NCBI GenBank assembly: GCA_903822375.1
Contig: CAIJOU010000113.1
Span: forward strand, 1 to 14,029
Length of the DNA stretch: 14,029 nucleotides
DNA from: Candidatus Hydrogenedentota bacterium
Lineage (GTDB): Bacteria; Hydrogenedentota; Hydrogenedentia; Hydrogenedentales; CAITNO01
Direction: 5' to 3'
The notes beneath the pieces were generated by a model. It worked only from the letters and a program-made list of their open reading frames with translations. It did not search any database and was not told the DNA's origin. This document shows positions 6,323 to 13,383 of this stretch, piece after piece; position 1 is the stretch's first letter, and every line of letters begins with the position of its first letter. A program made the translations under genes and the position numbers.

Positions 6323-8449
6323 CTATCGTTCCAGCATCGTCGCACGGTAAGTCTCCACCGTTTCCGCAAGTTTGACGTCGGAAGTCAGGTCCCACAGCGA
6401 GGTGCTCATGTGCCGCAGCGCCAGCGTGCTTGCGATCCAGGGCGTTCCCCAGCCGGATTCGGTGCACCACGCACCCCATTCCCAGTCGGCGTTGCTGGCC
6501 CAGTACTCCCACTTTTCAAAATCGAAACCGCGATACCACGCGCCGTCCAGTTCCGGATGCGATTCCGAACGGATTTGGATGCGGCAGAGGAACCGGGCCA
6601 GTTTGTCCTCGGCATCGCGGTAAAACGCATCACCCGTGGCTGCGGCCGCCTCATGCAGGCCGATGAGCGCGAAGTTGCAGGTGTAGAGCGAGTCGCACAG
6701 CGTGTCGCCGTCCTGCTGGAGCAGGGACACTTCGCCGGTGCCGTAGGCGGCGTTCGATTCCACGGCCTGCCTGACCCCGCCCAGCGTTTCGCGAATTACT
6801 CCACTGACGCCCTGTGAGGCGACGAGGTCTTGCGCCACCGTCCGCAGCCAGCGCCTGTGTTCGGGCGTGTCCTCAGCACGAACCAGCCATGCCAGCGGCA
6901 GCAGCGCGCGGGCCCGCTCGATTTGTGAACTGCGCACCACCCATTCCCATTTTTCGGGGTAGGCCGCCATCAGCATGCCAATGGCGGTTTTGCTCTTTTC
7001 GAGAAACGGTGCAAAGCCGGTCTGCTTGTAGGCTCGCAGAAAACAGGCCCAGAGCCAGCCTTCGTAATGGGCGGAATACTGGACCTGCGAAGCATCCCGG
7101 TAAGATTCCCATCCCCGCTTTGCAAGCTGTTTCTCGGTCACGCAGGACTCCCGAAAACCCTTTGCGTCCGTCGTGCGGAAGTTTGCCAGCAGGCACCGGG
7201 TCAGCGCTTCGTTCCAGCGGGATTCTTTGAGCAGACTGGCGGTGGCCATGCCGGCCAGCATGGCCCGTGCGTTGTCGTCGCCCCAGTAACTTCCGGGGTT
7301 GTCCAGTGCCCAGCCCACCAAGCCATACGAGGGGCTTCGGGGATTGGCGCGCGGCCCCTGGGCAAGAATGGAATCCCTGTAGACATAGTCCAGTAGCTTG
7401 CGCGAGGTTCCCGCGCGAATGTCAGCTCCGTCGACCGCCCACGCGAAGGCCAGGGCCATGGCCGCCTCGTTCATGCAGTCGTTGCGCACGGCGTAGCGCA
7501 TGGGTTGGCTGCCGTCAAGCAGGATTGTGGAACTGAAACCCTCCAGCATGCCCAGCGCGCCATTGCCCGCGGGCCATGCGTCTTTGGGCTTCTCCCGGAC
7601 CGTGTTGTACGTGTTCGCCCAATCGAGTGCTTCCGGGGGCCAGTCCGCGTGCCGCAGTACCCGGCTGCCAGTGTACCAGTTGACAGCGCGCGCCAGCGTC
7701 CGCACTTCGACATCCGGCGGCAGCGCTTCATCCGGGGAATAGGATGGACGAACGGTGGACGTCCAACGCAGCTTGGGTGTGGGCTGTTCCGGTTGAAGCC
7801 AGTGGAACACCCGCTCCCAAATGACCCGCCACGCCTCTTGGGGGCCGTAGCGTCCGGTCACAAAGTGGCTCAATTTTGTGGTTGCCGCCAGAATGTTGCC
7901 GTTGGCGTGTTCGAAGAGCACGGGTAGGGACGGCGTGTCCTTGAGGCCAAATACCGCCCGGTACACGCCCGCCACCTTCGCCAGAACAAGCCAAGGGTCG
8001 GTGGCTTGGGTCTCCAGGATATGGCAGGCGTTGATCTGCGCGATGCGCATCGGGCGCAGGGAATTGCCAAACACGTCCGACACCACCACGACGCGCTCCA
8101 GTTTCGTGGCCTTGGGCGGGCCGACGGTCATGTCAGGCAACGAGGCGGGATACTCGACATACAGGCGAAGGTGCTTCTTCGAAGCCACCTCATACAACGC
8201 TGGCGTGAGTTCCGTTGTTTTTTCGGGATAGCCGTCGGCGAGAAGAAGCACGCCGCCGCCTTCCGGCGCGGACTGGATTGCCTGCTCCGGCGTGACATGG
8301 CGCCGGAGGTCCACGCAGCATTCCACGGCGACCTTCAAAAGGTCATTTTCCGGTGCGCAGGAGAATGACAGCACACCGGCATGGGCCGGGACGGCCGCAA
8401 ATGACATGGACACCGCCAGGCAGACGATATGCAACCGGCCCGTTATCAT
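6323..8449 (-). CDS. exported six-hairpin glycosidase-like protein with amidotransferase-like N-terminal domain
   Basis: A 708-residue protein with a clear signal peptide (MITGRLHIVCLAVSMSFA, cleavage near AHA at 22-24). Residues about 35-220 look like a class I glutamine amidotransferase/ThuA-type flavodoxin-like domain: GGGVLLLADGYPEK near 64-77, then GNILAATTKLSHF and a RYGPQEAW-type end. I see no convincing catalytic Cys-His-Glu set. Residues about 250-700 are Trp/Tyr-rich paired helices typical of (alpha/alpha)6 or six-hairpin glycosidases and lyases. They include GDDNAR (390-395), SAHYEGWLWACFLRAY (459-474) and a C-terminal YWASNADWEWGAWCTESGW segment. I cannot assign a named GH or PL family, and the catalytic residues are unknown; the acidic GDDNAR loop is a candidate. 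Its ATG overlaps the TGA of the preceding gene (ATGA, 8446-8449) and has no Shine-Dalgarno sequence, so it is probably translated by reinitiation. Context suggests it works on oligosaccharides released by the two upstream enzymes. Confidence 0.75.
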   Translation of the reverse strand: MITGRLHIVCLAVSMSFAAVPAHAGVLSFSCAPENDLLKVAVECCVDLRRHVTPEQAIQSAPEGGGVLLLADGYPEKTTELTPALYEVASKKHLRLYVEYPASLPDMTVGPPKATKLERVVVVSDVFGNSLRPMRIAQINACHILETQATDPWLVLAKVAGVYRAVFGLKDTPSLPVLFEHANGNILAATTKLSHFVTGRYGPQEAWRVIWERVFHWLQPEQPTPKLRWTSTVRPSYSPDEALPPDVEVRTLARAVNWYTGSRVLRHADWPPEALDWANTYNTVREKPKDAWPAGNGALGMLEGFSSTILLDGSQPMRYAVRNDCMNEAAMALAFAWAVDGADIRAGTSRKLLDYVYRDSILAQGPRANPRSPSYGLVGWALDNPGSYWGDDNARAMLAGMATASLLKESRWNEALTRCLLANFRTTDAKGFRESCVTEKQLAKRGWESYRDASQVQYSAHYEGWLWACFLRAYKQTGFAPFLEKSKTAIGMLMAAYPEKWEWVVRSSQIERARALLPLAWLVRAEDTPEHRRWLRTVAQDLVASQGVSGVIRETLGGVRQAVESNAAYGTGEVSLLQQDGDTLCDSLYTCNFALIGLHEAAAATGDAFYRDAEDKLARFLCRIQIRSESHPELDGAWYRGFDFEKWEYWASNADWEWGAWCTESGWGTPWIASTLALRHMSTSLWDLTSDVKLAETVETYRATMLER

Positions 8450-10713
8450 CGCTGCGCGCGTGCGGCCTGGATTTCAGACTCGGGCAGGACACTGCGGAAT
8501 GCCGACTTGCACAGACCTATATTGTCAAAAGGAATGGGCACAAACCCAGCGTCTTTCACCGCGGGCGCGTCGGGCTTGACGGTGAAATCGCCTGCTTCGG
8601 GATTGGCGAAGCTCTCGTCCGCCGGGTCCAGGATGTTGCCCTCCTGAATGTTTGTGCCTTTGTCGCGCAGCATGAACTTGCCGCACTTCCAGACGATGTT
8701 GCGTCGCAGTGTGTTAACGTCCACATTCTCATTCAGCTTTGCCAGTTCGGGATAGCGCTTCACGTAGAGGTCGGCGTCGATCTTCGGTGATTCCATAGAC
8801 TTGCCGGTGAACGCTTCCCAGCGCTTTTCACCCCAGGGAGAGAAGCTGACGGCCTGCTCGCAGTCGGCGAAGATGTTGTTTTCCAGCAGATTGTCCTTGC
8901 CGCCGTGGATCTGCACCCCGCCGAATCCGGCCTTGCCCGCGGAGCAGTGGTAGAAGATGTTGCCTTGAATGAGCACGCCCGAAATGGCGTCGTCGAGGCG
9001 GATGCCCGCCTGGCCGCAACTCAGGTCCTCTCCCGTGCGCCGCCAGTTGCCGATGTGGTGCCAGTAGTTGTACCGGAACACGTTGCCGCGGTAGGTGGGG
9101 TCGCCCCACAGGTCCGCGCCGCCCTGGTCGTCCGACTCCAGCAGCACGTTGCACACCTCGTTGTACTCCACCGTGTGGTCATTGCCGTTGACGCGCATGG
9201 CGCTGCTGTTGATGTCGTGCATGTAGTTGTGGGCAACCCGGTTGCCCACGCCGTCGACAACGGCGGCTGGCGTGTAGGTGTGGTCGATGCGGGACAGATG
9301 ATGGATGTGGCAGTTCTCAACGAAGTGACCGCCGGGGGTCAGCGTCTTGCGGTCACCGCCGGTGATCAGCGTGCCGCCGCGGCCCATGGAATAGATGTCG
9401 CACGACAACACGCCGCAGTTCCTGCCGCCCGTGATGGTGATGCCGTTGCCGCCGCATCGGCGCACGATACAACCGGCAAACCGGCAGTCCGTTCCGTCCT
9501 TCACCTGTATGGCGTCGCCGCTGGCCAGTTCCCAGGTTAACCCCTCAAATTGGACTCGTGCCGTGCCTTCCATGCGCAGGAGCGGCTCCGCGAAGAGCGA
9601 GAGTGTCACTTCCGCATTTGCCGGGTCGGAAGGCGGAAGGAAATAGAGCAGGCTGTTCGCGCGGTCCAAGTACCACTCTCCCGTTTGATCCATCTCGGAG
9701 AGCAGGTTGACCGCGTAGTAGCGCGCGCCCTTGCGGTAGCCGTAGGTGTGCGGCGGTTCGGCCAGCGTGATCTCGTGCTTGTCCGTGTCAATTCCAGCAA
9801 TGCGTTCATACGAGTCGGCCCAGTCGAAGAACCAGTAACCATAAAGCAGGGCGTCTTTCTCGTCCTTCCAGCGGGCGGGACGGTCGCCCTCATACACAAA
9901 GCGCCCAACCTTGCTTCCGGGGATGCCGATGACCTGGTGGCCATCCTGAACGCAGGTGTCCATCACGTGCATCATGTCCTCGTTGGGCCAGCGCGCCATG
10001 GTCATCGGTTCGCCGTTGAAGAACAGTTCGGGCACGGGATGCGTCTTGAACCCGTTGCCGCTGCCCATGCCGCCGAGCATGAGGGGGCCCTGCGGCACCT
10101 CCGCGCCTTGTGCTTTCAGGTCGCATTGCATTGCCCTGCCCCGCGCCTCTTCCGGTAGCCGCGCCAGAACGGCGGAGTCTGTTACCGGCACGAAATCTTT
10201 CAGCGAGGCGCCACCGCAGAACACCGGCGCTTCACCGTCGGCCGCGCGGTAAACGATGGGCACCTTTTCAAAGGAGCTTGAATGCTCCGGACCCAGCACA
10301 AAGGTGTTGCGGACGATGTATTTTCCCCCGTGCACAAGGACCGTCAGGCCACCGTCCAGAATTCCGGTTTGCCTGTTTATCTCGAACATTCGGTCGCGCG
10401 CCTGTTCGAGCGTGGCGTACGGCTTGGCCTCGCTGCCGTCCCCGTCTGCCGTGCCCGACGGGGAGACATGCAACACCACCCCAGCCCTCGGAACGAGTTC
10501 GGCCGTCGCGTTGGCGGCGGCGCATAAGCTGCCCGCGAGTCCCAGTAGAAAGGGAACCGCCCAAATCCCGAGGCTGCCCTTTTTGAGTGCGCGCGGCCAT
10601 GCCGCCGCTTTTCTTCGGCGGGGCCATGCCCCGGCGCTGCGAAGCAACGCTTCGCGGACAAGTGCGTTCCCAAGTGTAACTTGTGAACGAGGGGAACTCT
10701 TGGATGGGCTCAT
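8446..10713 (-). CDS. exported right-handed beta-helix protein, GH141-like
   Basis: A 755-residue protein. The start is the ATG at 10713, with GGGAG seven bases upstream; the frame can be extended six codons but without that support. The N-terminus is odd: about 48 residues rich in Arg, Ala and Trp, with AWPR twice (29-32, 38-41), precede the hydrophobic core GIWAVPFLLGLAGSL (49-63). The mature part opens with HVSPSG...PYATLEQARDRM (82-109) and has GEWYLDR...LLYFLPP (345-361). Long stretches of short beta-helix turns, about 380-700, include VEYNEVCNVL and IQGNIFYHC. This layout resembles GH141 (reported fucosidase and xylanase activities) and related beta-helix families. SDDQGGADLWGD (527-538) and RLDD (572-575) lie where such proteins carry conserved acids and are candidate catalytic residues; this is from memory, not alignment. 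It sits between the GH95 gene (41 bp) and the six-hairpin gene (4-bp overlap). A polysaccharide lyase or a sulfated-glycan hydrolase are alternatives. Confidence 0.78.
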   Translation of the reverse strand: MSPSKSSPRSQVTLGNALVREALLRSAGAWPRRRKAAAWPRALKKGSLGIWAVPFLLGLAGSLCAAANATAELVPRAGVVLHVSPSGTADGDGSEAKPYATLEQARDRMFEINRQTGILDGGLTVLVHGGKYIVRNTFVLGPEHSSSFEKVPIVYRAADGEAPVFCGGASLKDFVPVTDSAVLARLPEEARGRAMQCDLKAQGAEVPQGPLMLGGMGSGNGFKTHPVPELFFNGEPMTMARWPNEDMMHVMDTCVQDGHQVIGIPGSKVGRFVYEGDRPARWKDEKDALLYGYWFFDWADSYERIAGIDTDKHEITLAEPPHTYGYRKGARYYAVNLLSEMDQTGEWYLDRANSLLYFLPPSDPANAEVTLSLFAEPLLRMEGTARVQFEGLTWELASGDAIQVKDGTDCRFAGCIVRRCGGNGITITGGRNCGVLSCDIYSMGRGGTLITGGDRKTLTPGGHFVENCHIHHLSRIDHTYTPAAVVDGVGNRVAHNYMHDINSSAMRVNGNDHTVEYNEVCNVLLESDDQGGADLWGDPTYRGNVFRYNYWHHIGNWRRTGEDLSCGQAGIRLDDAISGVLIQGNIFYHCSAGKAGFGGVQIHGGKDNLLENNIFADCEQAVSFSPWGEKRWEAFTGKSMESPKIDADLYVKRYPELAKLNENVDVNTLRRNIVWKCGKFMLRDKGTNIQEGNILDPADESFANPEAGDFTVKPDAPAVKDAGFVPIPFDNIGLCKSAFRSVLPESEIQAARAQR
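10593..10689. repeat. chain of five hairpins inside the beta-helix gene leader
   Basis: Five adjacent inverted repeats lie within 97 bp. (1) GCGGC/GCCGC at 10593-10605, loop CAT. (2) CCGCCG/CGGCGG at 10602-10621, loop of 8. (3) GGGGC/GCCCC at 10620-10632, loop CAT. (4) GCGAAGC/GCTTCGC at 10639-10655, loop AAC. (5) CGTTC-c-CAAGT, loop GTA, ACTTG-t-GAACG at 10665-10689, two 5-bp arms around one mismatch. Hairpins 1-2 and 2-3 overlap slightly. GGCCATGCC occurs twice (10595-10603, 10622-10630). The region is in frame and encodes most of the unusual arginine-rich leader of the beta-helix protein. This is the architecture of a small dispersed palindromic element inserted in a coding region. The fifth hairpin resembles CGTTCCCAAGC...GCTTGGGAACG repeats that I recall from several environmental genomes. 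No second copy is present in this window. Confidence 0.6.
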
Positions 10714-10754
10714 AGTGACACTCCCTGGCATTCCGCCAACGGTTCAATCAGAAA

Positions 10755-13187
10755 TCATTCTTTGCCACACAACAGGCGGTAGCTTTCGCCCGTTACGACC
10801 GAAAACCGGACGACGGTCGGCTCCGGTAACTCCGCCTTTACCGCATTGGCACCCTTCATGATGTGCACAGCCCCTGCGGTCCGTGCCGTGCAGGTGGCGT
10901 CCCGGTCGGCGCGGATGACAGCCTCCGTCAGTTTGCCGTCTTTCCATGCAATGTCCACGCCATAGCCGCCGCGTGCGCGCAGACCGCTTATCTTGCCGTT
11001 GGGCCATGCCTTGGGCAGCGCGGGCAGCAGGCTGATCTCGCCGCCATGGCTCTGCAACAGCATTTCGGCAATGCCGTTCGTGCCGGAAGTGTTGCCGTCA
11101 ATGGCGAAGATGTTTTCCGGAGCGCCCGCGATGCCGGCCACGGACACGGTCATCAGGTTCTTGTCGGACAGCTTGCTCAGCAGCAGGCGCACGCTGTCCA
11201 GCGCGGCCTCGCCGTCAAGCAGACGTGCGTAGAAATTGATGAGATTGCCCCGGCTCCACTCCACATCTTCCCAGTCGGCGCGTTTGGAACGCAGTTCCAT
11301 GGAAACGCGCGCCGCCTTGGCAAGGTCAGGCGTCTTTAGCGCGGTGATCTGGTCAAAGGGATACAGCGCCAGTAAATGCGTCATGTGCCGGTGATTGGGG
11401 ATGGCATCCTCGAAATCCTCGAGCCATTCCTGCAACTGGCCGTGTTTGCCGATTCGCAACGGCGGCAGTTTCTCCCGCGCGGTCTCCAGCTTTGCGCGGA
11501 AGTCATCGTCCATGCCGAGTGCGCGGCTGGATTCGATGCACGCGGTGAACAGTTCCCGCACAATCACAGCGTCGCAGGTGGGGCCCATGGACTCGCTGCA
11601 AACCTTGCCGTCGGGCGCGGTGTAGGAGTTCTCCGGCGAGGAGGCCGGGCCGGTCACGAGCCAATGGTGCTGCGGGTCCTCGACCATGTAGTCCAGGAAG
11701 AACTCGGCCGATTCCTTCAGTATCGGATAGGCCCGTTGCGCCAGGAACTTCTTGTCTCCCGTGAAGGCGTAGTGGTCCCACAGGTGCGTGGCGAGCCAGG
11801 CCCCGCCGGTGTCGTGAATGCCCCAGCCCAGCCCCCAGCCGGGCGCGGTGTACCCCCAGGCGTTGGTGAACACGTGGCAGACCCAACCTTTGCAGCCATA
11901 GGCCTCGCGCGCGGTTCGGGCACCCGGCGCGCGCAGGGAATCAATGAGGTTGAACAGCGGCTCTGTGCACTCCGAGAGGTTGCACGACTCGGCGGGCCAG
12001 TAGTTCTGCTGCGTGTTGATATCCATGTGAAAATCGCAGGTCCAGCCCATGTTGCAGGCGAGATTGTCATTCCAGATGCCCTGCAAATTCAGCGGCAGGG
12101 GAGAGTTCTCCCGCGACCCGGCAATGAGCAGGTAGCGCCCGTACTGGAAGAAAGTACTGATCAACTGCGGGTCGTCACCGCCCGCCTTGAACGCCTCCAA
12201 TCGTTTGTCCGTCGGCTGTGCCGCGGCATCTGTGGTGCCCAGGTCGAGCGACACCCGCCGAAACAGGCGCTGATGGTCGGTGATATGGGCGTCGCGAAAC
12301 CGCTCGTAGCTCTTACCGGCGGCCGCATCCAGTTGGGCCTTGCACAATGCGGGGGCGTCGGCGTTTCGGTAGTTCGTGTTAATTGCCGTCAGCAGGAGCA
12401 CCGCGTCCGCATTCTTTACCTTTAGGGAGCCGTCCCCGGCTGTTACCTCGCCGCCGGTGGCGACAACCTTTACCTGTCCTCGAAAAGCCACACCCGTCCT
12501 GCCGTTGCTGTGCTTCTTCTCGTAGGCGCTGCCGGTGATGATGAGCGTGTCGCTGCCCTCCGCATGGCTTTCAAAGGGCAGGTTCCCGCCGTTGAGTTCC
12601 ACGTCAAAGGAGAGCCCGCCGGGTGTGTCGCAGGACAGCCGGGTGACGAGCACCTGGTCCACATTCGAGCAGAACACCTCGGTCTTGTAGTGCGCTTTGC
12701 CGCGGGCGTAGCTGATGCGGGCAAGAGCCTGGTCCATGTCCAGTTCGCGGCGGTACTCGGTAACTGCGGCGTCAGACGGCGCAAAACGCAGCAACAGATC
12801 GCCCATGGGCAGGTGCGAGCCGTAGTTGCGCTCGCGCCCCAGCACCCACTTCTGGCACATTCCCTGCGCCTCGGCGTAGCGTCCCTCGAAGAGGGCTGTG
12901 CGAATCTCAGCCAGATGCTCGCGTGTGCGCGGGTTCTCGTGCTGATCGCTGGGTTCGCCCGACCACACCGTGGACTCGTTCAGCGCAATCCGGGCCGTGT
13001 CGGTGCCGCCAAAGACCATCGCGCCAATGCGTCCGTTGCCCACAGGCAGCGACTCCATCCAGCGCATCGCCGGCTGGGCATACCAGAGCATGGGGCTATC
13101 CGCCGTGGACGCTTCAGCGGAAAGCTGCGGCAGAAAGGCCACTTCCGCCAGAACCAAGGCCCCGACGATGAATGCGGAACACCTCAT
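10755..13187 (-). CDS. exported GH95 alpha-L-fucosidase-like glycoside hydrolase
   Basis: An 810-residue protein whose length and motifs fit full-length GH95. The ATG at 13187 has GGGAG eight bases upstream; a TTG one codon earlier is less likely. A signal peptide covers about residues 1-25. The N-terminal GH95 beta-domain is recognisable from WYAQPAMRWMESLPVGNGRIGAMVFGG-type sequence (about 35-61), NESTVWSGEP (70-79) and GSHLPMGDLLL (123-133). The (alpha/alpha)6 catalytic core carries DINTQQNYWPAE (389-400), PASSPEN (514-520), QEWLEDFEDA...HRHMTHLLALYP (586-610), IDGN (696-699) and MLLQSHGGEISLLPALP (709-725). By analogy with Bifidobacterium AfcA, Glu519 is the probable general acid and Asn391 with Asp697 the probable base system. 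The position of AfcA Asn421 appears to be Asp389 here. The family uses an inverting mechanism and releases alpha-linked L-fucose, or L-galactose in some members. It is the first gene of the four-gene operon, preceded by a candidate promoter. Confidence 0.93.
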   Translation of the reverse strand: MRCSAFIVGALVLAEVAFLPQLSAEASTADSPMLWYAQPAMRWMESLPVGNGRIGAMVFGGTDTARIALNESTVWSGEPSDQHENPRTREHLAEIRTALFEGRYAEAQGMCQKWVLGRERNYGSHLPMGDLLLRFAPSDAAVTEYRRELDMDQALARISYARGKAHYKTEVFCSNVDQVLVTRLSCDTPGGLSFDVELNGGNLPFESHAEGSDTLIITGSAYEKKHSNGRTGVAFRGQVKVVATGGEVTAGDGSLKVKNADAVLLLTAINTNYRNADAPALCKAQLDAAAGKSYERFRDAHITDHQRLFRRVSLDLGTTDAAAQPTDKRLEAFKAGGDDPQLISTFFQYGRYLLIAGSRENSPLPLNLQGIWNDNLACNMGWTCDFHMDINTQQNYWPAESCNLSECTEPLFNLIDSLRAPGARTAREAYGCKGWVCHVFTNAWGYTAPGWGLGWGIHDTGGAWLATHLWDHYAFTGDKKFLAQRAYPILKESAEFFLDYMVEDPQHHWLVTGPASSPENSYTAPDGKVCSESMGPTCDAVIVRELFTACIESSRALGMDDDFRAKLETAREKLPPLRIGKHGQLQEWLEDFEDAIPNHRHMTHLLALYPFDQITALKTPDLAKAARVSMELRSKRADWEDVEWSRGNLINFYARLLDGEAALDSVRLLLSKLSDKNLMTVSVAGIAGAPENIFAIDGNTSGTNGIAEMLLQSHGGEISLLPALPKAWPNGKISGLRARGGYGVDIAWKDGKLTEAVIRADRDATCTARTAGAVHIMKGANAVKAELPEPTVVRFSVVTGESYRLLCGKE

Positions 13188-13195
13188 CAATCCAT

Positions 13196-13200
13196 CTCCC
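13196..13200 (-). promoter_or_regulatory. Shine-Dalgarno sequence fixing the GH95 start
   Basis: The minus strand reads GGGAG here, eight bases before the ATG at 13187-13185. From the in-frame TTG at 13190-13188 it is only five bases away. This favours the ATG start, and the signal peptide is intact from either codon. Confidence 0.6.
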
Positions 13201-13235
13201 TTGTGTTTTGCACGGGAACGCGCAGCCAGTGCGCT

Positions 13236-13264
13236 ATTCTACGCGGCAGTCCGTCTGTAATAAA
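13236..13264 (-). promoter_or_regulatory. candidate promoter of the glycan-degradation operon
   Basis: On the minus strand, TTTATT (13264-13259) and TAGAAT (13241-13236) are separated by 17 bp. TAGAAT matches TATAAT at five of six positions; the -35 box is weak. It lies about 49 bp upstream of the GH95 start codon. I see no convincing operator palindrome in this 196-bp divergent region, so no regulator can be inferred. Confidence 0.4.
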
Positions 13265-13320
13265 GTGTTCCCCTGCATTTTCGCCGAACGCGGTTAAATT
13301 CCCCATTTTGCCCCGCGCTG

Positions 13321-13329
13321 TGCTATTAT
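13321..13329 (+). promoter_or_regulatory. candidate extended -10 promoter of proS
   Basis: TGC directly followed by TATTAT (13324-13329) forms an extended -10 element; TATTAT matches the consensus at five of six positions. No good -35 box is spaced 16-18 bp upstream, which an extended -10 can tolerate. The leader to the proS ATG would be about 48 nt and contains AAGGAA (13371-13376) as the ribosome-binding site. Confidence 0.4.
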
Positions 13330-13383
13330 TCCGGCCCGTTTCACGCGGCACATCCGCCGCGCACTTTACCAAGGAATCTCATC

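Noticed and set aside
6316..6369. TTG start extending the diheme protein by 18 residues
   Set aside because: It would overlap the preceding gene by 47 bp, and the added basic, Trp-containing segment would push the signal peptide away from the N-terminus.
11376..12425. Open frame of 349 codons on the plus strand opposite the GH95 gene
   Set aside because: It lies wholly inside a well-recognised GH95 coding region and shows only shadow-type composition.
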